64,000 nt of DNA. Origin: CAZXNF01 sp050741255 (GTDB lineage: Bacteria > Pseudomonadota > Gammaproteobacteria > Burkholderiales > SG8-41). The position numbers and the translations under genes were made by a program. Position 1 is the first letter of the stretch. Each line of letters begins with the position of its first letter. Positions 27,627 through 36,575 of the stretch are shown piece after piece. The stretch is from contig JBOIEQ010000003.1 of assembly GCA_050741255.1 (NCBI GenBank), forward strand, positions 8,317 to 72,316, read 5' to 3'. The notes beneath the pieces were generated by a model. The model searched no databases. It had not been told where the DNA came from and saw nothing but the letters and a program-made list of their open reading frames with translations.

Positions 27627-28879
27627 TCGTCGTCCTCTTTCGTCACGGGGATGCCTTCGCAGGCGATGCCCGCAGCCAGCAGTTGTTGATAGGCGGCCTC
27701 GTCCACGCCGAGGCCGGCGAGTACGCTGCGGTTGTGTTCGCCGAGGCGCGGTGCCGGCGTGCGGATGGAGGCGGGCGTGCCGGACAGCCGCGGCACGACG
27801 TGGTGCATCGGGAAGCGGCCCATGTCGGCATCCGGGTAGTCGGCGAGCAGTTCGCGCTCCAGCACGTGCGGATCTTCGACGATCTGCGCGATGTCGTAGA
27901 TCGGACCGATGGTCACGTCGGCTTTCTCGAAGAAGGCGACGTTCTCCGCCTGCGTGCGCTCGGCAACGAACGCGCCGATGATCGCGTCCAGTTCCTCGGC
28001 GTATTTCACGCGGTTGGCGTTGGTCTTGTAGCGCGGGTTGTCGATGAGGTCGGCGCGGCCGATGGAACTGAAGACCCGTTCGGCCATTTTCTGGATGGAC
28101 GCCGAGAGGCCGACGTAGAGGCCGTCCTTGCAGCGGTAGGCATTGCGCGGCGCGGCGTTGGTCGAGCGGCTGCCGGTGCGCGGCTTCACCTTGCCGGTCA
28201 GCCGGTGGTACGCGGCCTGCGGGCCCAGCACGGCGAACAGCGGGTCGAGGAGCGGCAGATCGATCACCTGGCCCTTGCCGCCGTTCATTTCCACTTCGCG
28301 CAGCGCGACCAGCACGCCTGACGCCCCGTACAGGCCGGCAATGGTATCGGCCAGGTACATCGGCGGCAGCACCGGCTCGCGGTCTTCGAAGCCGTTCAAC
28401 GAGGCGAAGCCCGACATGCCCTCCACGAGCGTGCCGAAGCCGGGCCGGCGGCGGTAGGGGCCTGTCTGTCCCCAGCCGGAGATGCGGACGATGATGAGCC
28501 TGGGATTCTTCGCGAGCAGGACGTCGGGACCCAGTCCCATCTTCTCCAGCGTGTCGGGACGGAAGCTCTCGATGAAGACCTGCGCGGAAGGCACGAGCTT
28601 CAGCAGCAGATCGCGCGCTTCCGCCTTGCGCAGTTCGAGTCCGAGGCTGCGCTTGTTGCGGGCGTAGAGCTTCCAGTTGGTGTCGACGTCCTTGACCTTC
28701 CACGCGCGCAGCGTGTCGCCGCCCGGCGGTTCGACCTTGATCACCTCCGCGCCGAAATCGGCGAGCACCTGCGTGACCTGGTTGCCGGCGACGAGCCGCG
28801 ACAGGTCGAGCACGCGCACGCCGTTCAGCGGGCCGCGGGCGTCGGGGGTGTACTCGCGTTTGACGATGCCGCCCATCAT
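27623..28879 (-). CDS. CaiB/BaiF family (class III) CoA-transferase 2
   Basis: A 418-residue class III CoA-transferase: LNGVRVLDLSRLVAG, DFGAEVIKVEPPGGD, ARNKRSLGLELR, ISGWGQTGPY, and catalytic D178 in MYLADTIAG. It starts at the ATG overlapping the Bug 5 stop (ATGA) and ends overlapping the lyase start (ATGA), so three consecutive genes are coupled. It is only distantly similar to CoA-transferase 1 in this window (different loop around the active site), so the two should have different acid partners. Confidence 0.9.
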   Translation of the reverse strand: MMGGIVKREYTPDARGPLNGVRVLDLSRLVAGNQVTQVLADFGAEVIKVEPPGGDTLRAWKVKDVDTNWKLYARNKRSLGLELRKAEARDLLLKLVPSAQVFIESFRPDTLEKMGLGPDVLLAKNPRLIIVRISGWGQTGPYRRRPGFGTLVEGMSGFASLNGFEDREPVLPPMYLADTIAGLYGASGVLVALREVEMNGGKGQVIDLPLLDPLFAVLGPQAAYHRLTGKVKPRTGSRSTNAAPRNAYRCKDGLYVGLSASIQKMAERVFSSIGRADLIDNPRYKTNANRVKYAEELDAIIGAFVAERTQAENVAFFEKADVTIGPIYDIAQIVEDPHVLERELLADYPDADMGRFPMHHVVPRLSGTPASIRTPAPRLGEHNRSVLAGLGVDEAAYQQLLAAGIACEGIPVTKEDDE

Positions 28880-29844
28880 TCCGCCTTGATGTTGGATTCC
28901 CTGACGACCTTCACCCAGCGCGCGATCTCCGCCTTGAACATCGCGGTGAACGCCTCGGGCGTGGCCGGCGTCGGTTCGGCACCGAAGTCCGCGAAGCGCT
29001 TCTTCATGTCGTCGGTGACGAGGATCTTGTTGATCTCGGCGTTCAGCCGCTCGACGACCGGCCGCGGTGTTTTCACGGGTGCGAAAAAGCCCCACCACAG
29101 CGAGACGTCGTAGCCGGGCAGGCCACTTTCCGCGATGGTCGGGAGGTTCGGCAGGAAGGCGGAGCGCTTGGCGGTGCTCATGCCGATGGCGCGCAGCCGG
29201 CTGCTCTTGATCTGCGTCTCCACCGAAGCGGCACTGACCAGCAGGACCTGCACCTGCCCCGCCATGAGGTCGACGAGCGCGGGCGCCATGCCCTTGTGCG
29301 GGACGTGGACCATGCTGATTTTCGCCATCGAGGCGAACACTTCGGTACCCATGTGGTTGATGCCGCCGACGCCCGACGAGGTGTAGTTCAGTTGCCCGGG
29401 TTTCGCGCGCGCGATGGCGATCAGTTCCCGGGCGTTCTTCGCCGGGACCGACGGATGCACGACCAGCACCAGCGGACCGTTGCCGAGCAGCGCCACGCCG
29501 GTGACGTCGTTGACCGGATCGAAGGGCTGTTTCGGCTGCAACGCCACGGTCGTCGTGTAAGTACTGGAGGAAATGTAGATCGTCGAGCCGTCGGGCGCCG
29601 ATTTCGCCATCAGGTCCGCGGCGAGCATCTGGCTCGCGCCGGGGCGGTTGTCCACCAGCACCGGCTGGCCGAGGATTTCGGAGAGGCGCTGGCCGACCGC
29701 GCGCGCCAGGATATCGTTGCTGCCGCCCGGCGGCGAGCCGACCAGCACCCGGATCGGTTTGGTCGGCGTCCACGGTTGTGCAAGCGCGTGCGGCGCGGTG
29801 AGCAGGACGAAGGCGACGAGCGGAACATAAAGCACGCGTTTCAT
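28876..29844 (-). CDS. Bug/TctC-type solute receptor (Bug 5)
   Basis: A 322-residue receptor with signal peptide ([15 protein letters not shown] to HALAQ) and motifs [42 protein letters not shown] and [14 protein letters not shown] eight bases before ATG 29844 fixes the start; a 69-codon extension upstream is rejected. First gene of the coupled Bug-CoA transferase-lyase operon; divergent from the PrpB-type gene, with 94 bases between the starts. Confidence 0.92.
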   Translation of the reverse strand: MKRVLYVPLVAFVLLTAPHALAQPWTPTKPIRVLVGSPPGGSNDILARAVGQRLSEILGQPVLVDNRPGASQMLAADLMAKSAPDGSTIYISSSTYTTTVALQPKQPFDPVNDVTGVALLGNGPLVLVVHPSVPAKNARELIAIARAKPGQLNYTSSGVGGINHMGTEVFASMAKISMVHVPHKGMAPALVDLMAGQVQVLLVSAASVETQIKSSRLRAIGMSTAKRSAFLPNLPTIAESGLPGYDVSLWWGFFAPVKTPRPVVERLNAEINKILVTDDMKKRFADFGAEPTPATPEAFTAMFKAEIARWVKVVRESNIKAE

Positions 29845-29900
29845 GGGTGGGTCCTCCGGGGTGCTACAGGGCACTACGGGGCGCTCTGCGCCGGCGGGAG

Positions 29901-29920
29901 GCCGCGTTATACTTCGCGGC
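29901..29920 (+). promoter_or_regulatory. Possible -10 element inside an inverted repeat upstream of the PrpB gene
   Basis: GCCGCG and CGCGGC flank TTATACTT; TATACT (29908-29913) resembles a -10 box, 25 bases before the start at 29939. No convincing -35 is seen. The arms could be an operator shared by the divergent genes. Confidence 0.3.
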
Positions 29921-29938
29921 TCTTCGCAGGAGATTAAC

Positions 29939-30859
29939 ATGACCGACCTGTCCTCCGGACCGGGTAACAGCCCGAACCTCGCCTCCGCCGGCGCCCGATT
30001 CCGCGCCGCCGTCGCCGCCGAAAAACCGCTGCAGATTGTCGGCACCATCAATGCTTATCACGCGCGGCTCGCCGAGCGCGAAGGCTACAAGGCGATTTAC
30101 CTGTCGGGCGGGGGCGTTGCCGCCGGCTCGCTCGGCATCCCCGATCTCGGCATTTCCAGCCTCGACGACGTGCTGACCGACATCCGCCGCATCACCGATA
30201 CCTGCAGCCTGCCGCTGCTGGTCGACGTGGACACCGGCTTCGGGTCGAGCGCCTTCAACGTCGCGCGCACCGTGAAGTCGCTCATCAAGTTCGGCGCCGC
30301 CGGCATGCACATCGAGGATCAGGTCGGCGCCAAGCGCTGCGGCCATCGGCCGAACAAGGAACTGGTCTCCAAGCAGGAGATGGTCGATCGCATCAAGGCC
30401 GCGATGGACGCCAAGACCGACCCGAACTTCGTGGTGATGGCGCGCACCGACGCGCTGGCCGTGGAGGGTTTCGACAAGGCCGTCGAACGGGCGATGGCCT
30501 GCGTGGAAGCGGGCGTCGACATGATCTTCCCCGAGGCGATCACCGAACTGGCGATGTACAAGAAGTTCGCCGATGCGGTGAAAGTGCCAATCCTCGCCAA
30601 CATCACCGAGTTCGGCCAGACGCCGCTGTTCACGACGCAGGAGCTGGCCTCCGCCGACGTGGCGATGGCGCTCTACCCGCTGTCCGCCTTCCGCGCCATG
30701 AACGCTGCAGCTCTCAACGTGTTCCATGCGATCCGCAAGGAGGGCACCCAGAAGAACGTGGTGAACACCATGCAGACCCGGGACCAGTTGTACGACTACC
30801 TGGGCTATCACCACTACGAGCAGAAGCTCGACGCGCTGTTCAAGCAGCACAAAAAGTAG
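29939..30859 (+). CDS. prpB: Methylisocitrate lyase / isocitrate lyase superfamily (PrpB type)
   Basis: A 306-residue TIM-barrel lyase cleaving 2-methylisocitrate to pyruvate and succinate, or a related 2-hydroxy-dicarboxylate. Landmarks: [39 protein letters not shown], and the active-site loop KRCGHR with C134. AGGAGA precedes ATG 29939 by seven bases. No prpC, prpD or acnD is adjacent, so assignment to the methylcitrate cycle rests on sequence resemblance alone; dimethylmalate lyase-like activity is an alternative. Confidence 0.85.
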   Translation: MTDLSSGPGNSPNLASAGARFRAAVAAEKPLQIVGTINAYHARLAEREGYKAIYLSGGGVAAGSLGIPDLGISSLDDVLTDIRRITDTCSLPLLVDVDTGFGSSAFNVARTVKSLIKFGAAGMHIEDQVGAKRCGHRPNKELVSKQEMVDRIKAAMDAKTDPNFVVMARTDALAVEGFDKAVERAMACVEAGVDMIFPEAITELAMYKKFADAVKVPILANITEFGQTPLFTTQELASADVAMALYPLSAFRAMNAAALNVFHAIRKEGTQKNVVNTMQTRDQLYDYLGYHHYEQKLDALFKQHKK

Positions 30860-30965
30860 CCCCGGCAGGGTCCCGCCGGGCCGCCGCGGCCACGGGGCGG
30901 TCGTTGCCCCGCCAGGGCGGAGCGGCCTAAAATGGCCGCGAAACAGCCTCTGCGGCCATACCCCC

Positions 30966-32219
30966 ATGCAGCTCTTCGCCTTCGGCATCAACCACCACAC
31001 CGCGCCGCTCGACGTGCGCGAGCGGGTGGCGTTTCCCGCCGAGCGCATGGGCGAGGCGCTGCGCGACCTTGTGCAGCGGCATCCGGTGCAGGAGGCGGCG
31101 ATCGTCTCGACCTGCAACCGCACCGAGGTCTACTGCAACACCGACACGCCGCGCCACGCGATCGAGTGGCTTGCGGATTATCACCAGATCAAGGCCGCAA
31201 ACGTCGAGCCATATCTCTACAAGCTGCCGCACGACCGCGCGGTGAAGCACGCCTTCCGCGTTGCGAGCGGACTCGACTCCATGGTGCTGGGCGAGCCGCA
31301 GATCCTCGGCCAGTTGAAGGACGCGGTGCGCGCGGCGGAATCCGCCGGCACGCTCGGCCTGCTGTTGAACAAGCTGTTCCAGCGCACCTTCTCCGTAGCC
31401 AAGGCGGTGCGCACGGAAACCGAGATCGGCGCGAGCACGGTGTCGATGGCGGCGGCGGTGGTGCGGCTGGCCGAAAGCATCTACCCGTCGATCGAGGGGC
31501 AGAACGTGCTGTTCATCGGCGCCGGCGAGATGATCGAGTTGACGGCGACGCACTTCGCGGCGCGGCGGCCGAAGCACATGGTGTTCGCCAACCGTACCGT
31601 CGAGCGTGCGCAGGCGCTGGCCGACCGCTTCGTGGGCCGCACCATCGCGTTGAACGATCTCGCGACGCAACTCCCGCTCTACGACATCATCGTCAGCTGC
31701 ACGGCGAGCCCCTTGCCGATCATCGGCAAGGGCATGCTCGAAAGCGCGCTGCGCGCGCGCAAGCACCGGCCGGTACTGGTGGTGGACCTTGCCGTGCCGC
31801 GCGACGTGGAGGCTGAAGTCGCGCAGATGGACGACGTCTTCCTCTACACCGTGGACGATCTCGGCCGCATCGCGCAGGAAGGCATGGACAACCGCATCAC
31901 CGCCGTGACCCAGGCCGAGGCCATCATCGACACCCAGGTGATCGATTTCATGCACTGGCTCGACCACCGCGCCATGGTGCCGGCCATCCGCGCGCTCCGC
32001 GACGACGCTGACCGGGCGCGCCGCCGCGCCGTGGAACGGGCGCTCAAACACCTGGCCACCGGCGGCTCGGCGGCAGAGGCCATCGAGCAGTTGTCCCACA
32101 CGCTCACCAACAAGCTCCTCCACGCGCCCACCCAGGCGCTCTCGCAGGCCGGCGGCGAAGACCACGAGCCGCTGCGCGCGCTGCTGGCCAAGCTCTACGA
32201 CCTGCGCGACAAAGAATGA
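30966..32219 (+). CDS. hemA: Glutamyl-tRNA reductase
   Basis: GluTR reduces Glu-tRNA to glutamate-1-semialdehyde with NADPH, the first step of tetrapyrrole synthesis in this lineage. The 417-residue protein has the catalytic domain with C50 in [11 protein letters not shown], the [15 protein letters not shown] segment, the Rossmann motif [10 protein letters not shown], and the C-terminal helical dimerisation domain. It overlaps prfA by four bases (ATGA), the common hemA-prfA-prmC arrangement. hemC lies 31 kb downstream. Confidence 0.97.
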   Translation: MQLFAFGINHHTAPLDVRERVAFPAERMGEALRDLVQRHPVQEAAIVSTCNRTEVYCNTDTPRHAIEWLADYHQIKAANVEPYLYKLPHDRAVKHAFRVASGLDSMVLGEPQILGQLKDAVRAAESAGTLGLLLNKLFQRTFSVAKAVRTETEIGASTVSMAAAVVRLAESIYPSIEGQNVLFIGAGEMIELTATHFAARRPKHMVFANRTVERAQALADRFVGRTIALNDLATQLPLYDIIVSCTASPLPIIGKGMLESALRARKHRPVLVVDLAVPRDVEAEVAQMDDVFLYTVDDLGRIAQEGMDNRITAVTQAEAIIDTQVIDFMHWLDHRAMVPAIRALRDDADRARRRAVERALKHLATGGSAAEAIEQLSHTLTNKLLHAPTQALSQAGGEDHEPLRALLAKLYDLRDKE

Positions 32220-33307
32220 AGCCGAGCATGGCGGGCAAGCTCGAGCAGCTCGCGGGGCGGCTCGAAGAGGTGACGCGTCTGTTGTCCGCCGAAAGCGCCA
32301 CGGCGAACCTGGACCAGTACCGGAAACTGACGCGCGAGCATTCCGACCTGACCCCGGTGATCGAGCTCTACCGCGCCTTCCGCGCCGCCGAACGCGATCT
32401 CGGCGCCGCGCAGGAGATGGCGGGGGATCCCGCGATGAAGTCCTTTGCGGACGAGGAGCTGAAGGACGCGCGGGCCCGCATCGCGGAACTGGAGGAAAAG
32501 CTCCGCAAGGAACTGCTGCCCAAGGATCCCAACGACGAGCGCAGCATCTTTCTCGAGATCCGCGCCGGCACCGGCGGTGACGAGTCCACGTTGTTCGCCG
32601 CCGACCTGTTCCGCATGTACTCGCGCTACGCCGAGCGTCACCGCTGGCCGGTGGAGATCATGTCCGAGAGCGGCAGCGAACTGGGCGGCTACAAGGAGAT
32701 CATCGCCCGGATCGACGGCCAGGGCGCGTATTCGAAGCTCAAGTTCGAGTCCGGCGGGCACCGCGTGCAGCGCGTGCCCCTGACGGAGACGCAGGGCCGC
32801 ATCCACACCTCGGCGTGCACGGTGGCGGTGATGCCCGAAGCCGACGAAGTGGTCGACGTCGTGCTCAATCCCGCGGAGATGCGCATCGACACTTTCCGCG
32901 CGTCCGGCGCCGGCGGCCAGCACGTCAACAAGACCGACTCCGCGATCCGCATCACGCACCTGCCGACCGGCATCGTCGTCGAATGCCAGGACGACCGCTC
33001 GCAGCACAAGAACAAGGCGCGCGCGCTGTCGGTGCTGGCGGCGCGCATCAAGGACCAGCAGTTGCGCGCGCAGCAGGCCAAGGAAGCCGCCACGCGCAAG
33101 TCGCTGATCGGCAGCGGCGACCGCTCCGAGCGCATCCGCACCTACAATTTCCCGCAGGGCCGCGTGACGGACCACCGCATCGGCCTCACGCTGCACAAGA
33201 TCGCCGCGATCATGGACGGCGACCTCGAGGAACTGAGCGCCGCGCTGATCGCCGAGCATCAGGCGGAGCAGCTTGCGCAGTTGTCCGAGGAATCGCAGGC
33301 GGCCTGA
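32216..33307 (+). CDS. prfA: Peptide chain release factor 1
   Basis: RF1 reads UAA and UAG at the ribosomal A site and triggers peptide release. The 363-residue product has the stop-codon recognition motif PLT at 188-190 (P-x-T) and the catalytic GGQ at 233-235 in [10 protein letters not shown]. The start overlaps the hemA stop. PrmC, encoded next, methylates the GGQ glutamine. Confidence 0.97.
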   Translation: MKPSMAGKLEQLAGRLEEVTRLLSAESATANLDQYRKLTREHSDLTPVIELYRAFRAAERDLGAAQEMAGDPAMKSFADEELKDARARIAELEEKLRKELLPKDPNDERSIFLEIRAGTGGDESTLFAADLFRMYSRYAERHRWPVEIMSESGSELGGYKEIIARIDGQGAYSKLKFESGGHRVQRVPLTETQGRIHTSACTVAVMPEADEVVDVVLNPAEMRIDTFRASGAGGQHVNKTDSAIRITHLPTGIVVECQDDRSQHKNKARALSVLAARIKDQQLRAQQAKEAATRKSLIGSGDRSERIRTYNFPQGRVTDHRIGLTLHKIAAIMDGDLEELSAALIAEHQAEQLAQLSEESQAA

Positions 33308-33324
33308 GCGCGTGGTGGACAAAG

Positions 33325-33416
33325 CGCCGGGGTCAGGCCCGGCGGTGAAAAAAACCGCCGGGGTTAAATCCGGGTATAAAAAAAGCCACCGGGGTTAAAC
33401 CCGGTGGTGCCCAAAA
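33325..33416 (-). repeat. Three tandem hairpin units with minus-oriented T-runs
   Basis: Three degenerate copies of about 30 bases (33325-33355, 33356-33385, 33386-33416), each a CCGGGGTTAAACCCGG-like hairpin and an A-run. The A-runs lie so that on the minus strand hairpins 3 and 2 are each followed by seven T residues, as in tandem terminators. The rest of the 218-base prfA-prmC spacer shows nothing recognisable. Confidence 0.7.
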
Positions 33417-33525
33417 CGGGCGGGAGGGAGCTTGATCGCTGATCGCGAGTGACAAGCCGAGTTTAGGAATCTCCTCCGGTCTTCTCCATTCCTCAGACGG
33501 ACTAAGCCTTTCCGCATAGACCCGC

Positions 33526-34341
33526 ATGCCCACACTCGACGACGCGATCAGGGACAGCGGTTTGCCGCCGGTGGAAGCGCGATCGCTCGCGGCCGCGGTG
33601 CTGCGCTGCACGCGGACGCAACTGGTGATGCGCGGCCCGGAGACCCTTGATGCGGGAGCCGTGTCCGGCCTCGACGCATTGTTCGCGCGCCGCCGCGCGG
33701 GCGAACCCGTGGCCTATCTCACCGGCGAACGCGAGTTCTACGGCCTGCCGTTCCGGGTCACCCCCGCGGTGCTGATCCCGCGCCCCGAAACCGAACTGCT
33801 GGTCGACTTCGCGCTGGAGACGGTGGGCGAGACGCGGGGCGCCCGCGTGCTCGACCTCGGCACCGGCAGCGGGTGCATCGCGATCGCCATCGCGCATCGC
33901 CGTCCGCAGGCGCGGGTGATGGCGGTCGACCGCAGCGATGCGGCACTGGCGGTGGCGCGTGCGAACGCGCAGGTGCTGGGCGCGGACAACGTGCAGTTCG
34001 CGCAGGGCGACTGGTTCGCGGCGCTCGGTGCGACCCGCTACGACCTGATCGTGGCCAACCCCCCGTACGTGGCGGCGGGTGATGCGCATCTGACGCAGGG
34101 CGACCTGCGCTTTGAACCGATGGCGGCGCTCGCCTCCGGCCCGGACGGGCTCGACGCCATCCGCGCGATTGTGTACGCGGCGCCGGCGCACCTCGAAGCC
34201 GGCGGCTGGCTCGCTTTCGAACACGGCTACGATCAGGCGGAAATCGTCCGTGAACTGCTGGCACGGACCGGGTTCAAAGTAGTGTTCTCGCGGCGCGATC
34301 TGGCCGGGATCGAGCGGATTTCCGGGGGGCGGCTTTCTTGA
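33526..34341 (+). CDS. prmC: Release factor glutamine methyltransferase
   Basis: PrmC methylates the glutamine of the GGQ motif of RF1 and RF2. The 271-residue protein has the N-terminal helical domain that grips the release factor, motif LIPRPETELL, SAM-binding LDLGTGSGCIAI, and the catalytic NPPY at 178-181. The ATG at 33526 lacks a clear ribosome site. It is separated from prfA by an unusual 218-base spacer with tandem hairpins. Confidence 0.96.
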   Translation: MPTLDDAIRDSGLPPVEARSLAAAVLRCTRTQLVMRGPETLDAGAVSGLDALFARRRAGEPVAYLTGEREFYGLPFRVTPAVLIPRPETELLVDFALETVGETRGARVLDLGTGSGCIAIAIAHRRPQARVMAVDRSDAALAVARANAQVLGADNVQFAQGDWFAALGATRYDLIVANPPYVAAGDAHLTQGDLRFEPMAALASGPDGLDAIRAIVYAAPAHLEAGGWLAFEHGYDQAEIVRELLARTGFKVVFSRRDLAGIERISGGRLS

Positions 34342-34424
34342 CGCTGTCGGCCCTCAACCATTAAACTTAAGCCCGATGGATTTACTCAAGTATTAATTCA
34401 GCCCCTGATTTGGAGAACGCACGG

Positions 34425-34730
34425 ATGAGTACCCAGGACGTCATCAAGCAACAGGTCACCGGCCACAAGGTCGTGCTGTACATGAAGGGTTCGCCCGATT
34501 TTCCGCAATGCGGATTTTCTGCGAACGCGGTCAACATCCTGCGCGCGTGCGGCGTGGACCAGCCGTTCACCGTCAACGTGCTGGAAAACCCGGACATCCG
34601 GCAGGGCATCAAGGAATACGCGAACTGGCCGACCATCCCGCAGCTCTACGTGGACGGCGAATTCGTCGGCGGCTCGGACATCATCACCGAGATGCACCAG
34701 AGCGGCGAACTGCAAAAACTGTTCAAGTAA
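34425..34730 (+). CDS. grxD: Monothiol glutaredoxin
   Basis: A 101-residue CGFS-type glutaredoxin that carries and transfers [2Fe-2S] clusters. The CGFS motif is at residues 29-32, preceded by the family LYMKGSPDFPQ and followed by WPTIPQLYV (cis-proline) and GGSDIITEM. The ATG at 34425 is preceded by GGAG; a TTG five codons upstream is less likely. A strong terminator follows. Confidence 0.97.
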   Translation: MSTQDVIKQQVTGHKVVLYMKGSPDFPQCGFSANAVNILRACGVDQPFTVNVLENPDIRQGIKEYANWPTIPQLYVDGEFVGGSDIITEMHQSGELQKLFK

Positions 34731-34752
34731 CTCGGCGTTACCTCGCAGAAAA

Positions 34753-34780
34753 AACTCCGCCCATGGCGGAGTTTTTTTTT
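34753..34780. terminator. Rho-independent terminator after grxD
   Basis: CTCCGCC stem with GGCGGAG and a three-base loop, followed by nine T residues and preceded by an A-run, so it also serves the convergent Bug 6 gene ending at 34792. Confidence 0.9.
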
Positions 34781-34791
34781 CGTACGTGGGG

Positions 34792-35760
34792 CTACTGCGC
34801 GATCTTCGCGCCGGCGAACACACCACGCCACTTGTCGAGGTCGCTGCGGATGAGCTTGGCGAATGCCTCCGGTGTGGACGGCGCCGCATTCAGCCCTTGC
34901 GCTTCCAGCGGTTTGTTCACTTCGGCGTCGGCGAGCGCCGCGACCATCTCGCGATTCAGCCGCGTCACCAGGGTCGGTGGCGTGCGCGCCGGCGCCAGCA
35001 GGCCGTACCAGAACGTGGCGTCGTAGCCCGGCACACCCGCCTCCGCGAACGAGGGTACGTTGGGTAAAGTGGGATCGCGCTTCAGGCTGGTGACGGCAAT
35101 CGCCTTCACCCGCGTGCCGCCGAAGCTCTTGATCGTCGTAACCGTCACGAACGCGAGCTGTACCTCGCCACCGATCAGATTGGTCACCATCTCGCTGCCG
35201 CCCTTGTACGGCACATGCACGATGTCGAGTTTCGCGAGCTTTTTCAGCAGCTCGCCGCCGAGATGGCCGGCCGAGCCGTTGCCCGGCGAGGCGTAATTCA
35301 GGGCACCGGGTTTCGCACGCGCGAGGGCCAGCAGTTCGGGTACCGTCTGCGCCGGCAGCGATGGCGTCGCGACCAGCACGTTGCAGAACGTGACCGCGAT
35401 GCCGATCGGGGCGAAGTCCTTGATCGGGTCATACGCGAGCTTGGTGCCCATCGCCGGGCTGATCGTGAGCGGACCGACCCCGCCCCAGAACAGCGTGTAG
35501 CCGTCCGGCGCGGCCTTGGCGACCGTATCGGCCGCGATGTTGCCGCCGGCGCCCGCGCGGTTCTCGACTACGAAGTTGACGCGGAGGCTGTCGCCCATGC
35601 GGCGCGCAATGGCGCGGGCGGAGGTGTCCGAGGAGCCGCCGGGCGCGAACCCCACCGCCAGCCGTATGGGTTTGGTCGGGTATTCATCGGCGGCAAGGGC
35701 CCCGGTTGTCAGCAGGGTGAACGCGCATAGCGCGAACACCGGTGGTCGGCAGAACATCAT
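34792..35760 (-). CDS. Bug/TctC-type solute receptor (Bug 6)
   Basis: A 322-residue receptor with signal peptide (MFCRPPVFALCAFTLL to GALAAD) and motifs YPTKPIRLAVGFAPGG, VVENRAGAGGNIA, HVPYKGGSEM and LNREMVAAL. Its ATG shares one base with the stop of the upstream hydrolase (TGATG), and the hydrolase follows malonyl-CoA decarboxylase, so the ligand may be malonate or a related acid. That is inference from context. Confidence 0.92.
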   Translation of the reverse strand: MMFCRPPVFALCAFTLLTTGALAADEYPTKPIRLAVGFAPGGSSDTSARAIARRMGDSLRVNFVVENRAGAGGNIAADTVAKAAPDGYTLFWGGVGPLTISPAMGTKLAYDPIKDFAPIGIAVTFCNVLVATPSLPAQTVPELLALARAKPGALNYASPGNGSAGHLGGELLKKLAKLDIVHVPYKGGSEMVTNLIGGEVQLAFVTVTTIKSFGGTRVKAIAVTSLKRDPTLPNVPSFAEAGVPGYDATFWYGLLAPARTPPTLVTRLNREMVAALADAEVNKPLEAQGLNAAPSTPEAFAKLIRSDLDKWRGVFAGAKIAQ

Positions 35761-36533
35761 CAGTCCGTTTCCTTCAGAAAATCGAGCAGGTGGCCGGCTA
35801 CTGTGGCCGGGGATTCGAGCAATACGCTGTGCTTCAGACCGGGCAGCACGATGAACTGCGCGTGCGGCATGCGTTCGGTCATTGCCTTTGACATGCGCGG
35901 CGTGGAGCCCGCGTCGAGTTCGCCGGTCATGACCAGGGTGCGGTGCGGTATGCGGTGCAGTTCGTCGATGAGATCGCTCTCTGCCAGCACGCGATAGGCC
36001 GCCGCGTAGCAGTGCGGGTCGTTCGCGCGGCTCGCGCGCTTGCGTTTCTCGATGACCTCCGGATGCGCGGCCTGGAAAGTTTTCGTGAACCAGCGGTCCA
36101 CCGCGGCATCGAGATGGCCTTCCGCGCCGCCGGCGGCGAGTGCATCCGCGCGGGCGCGCGCCTTCGCGCTTTCCACCGGCGTGCGTGCGCCGATGGCGCT
36201 GATCAGGGCGAGCCGGCCGACACGCGCCGGCTGCGCGAGCGCCAATGCCTGCGCGATGAGCCCGCCGAGCGAGAATCCCGCCACGTCGGCCGTGGCGAGA
36301 CCGAGATGATCGAGCAACGCGAGGTGATCGTCGACGAAATCCCGCAGCGCGTAAGGTCCGGGCAGCTTCGTCGACGCGCCGTGTCCGCGCAGGTCATAAC
36401 GGACCAGGCGAAAGTGCGGGCGCAGCCGCTCGACGACGCTGTCCCAGCTGTCGAGCGCGCCCCCCACGCCGTGGATCAACACCAGCGGCGGGCCTCTGCC
36501 TTCGATGACGTGGTGCGGAATGAAGTGAGTCAT
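35760..36533 (-). CDS. Alpha/beta hydrolase, 3-oxoadipate enol-lactonase-like
   Basis: A 257-residue hydrolase with oxyanion-hole motif LIHGVGG, RYDLRGHGAS, nucleophile elbow GFSLGG (S88), acid residue in TGELDAGSTP and catalytic His in LKHSVLLE. The pattern is that of PcaD-like enol-lactonases and C-C or ester hydrolases. It lies 42 bases downstream of malonyl-CoA decarboxylase and is coupled to Bug 6. Substrate unknown. Confidence 0.87.
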   Translation of the reverse strand: MTHFIPHHVIEGRGPPLVLIHGVGGALDSWDSVVERLRPHFRLVRYDLRGHGASTKLPGPYALRDFVDDHLALLDHLGLATADVAGFSLGGLIAQALALAQPARVGRLALISAIGARTPVESAKARARADALAAGGAEGHLDAAVDRWFTKTFQAAHPEVIEKRKRASRANDPHCYAAAYRVLAESDLIDELHRIPHRTLVMTGELDAGSTPRMSKAMTERMPHAQFIVLPGLKHSVLLESPATVAGHLLDFLKETD

Positions 36534-36575
36534 GAATGCTGCTGCCGGCGCGGGACGCGGTACTGCGCATGCGCG

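Noticed and set aside
33325..33416. CRISPR-like array
   Set aside because: Units are adjacent hairpins without spacers, only three copies, and no cas genes are present.
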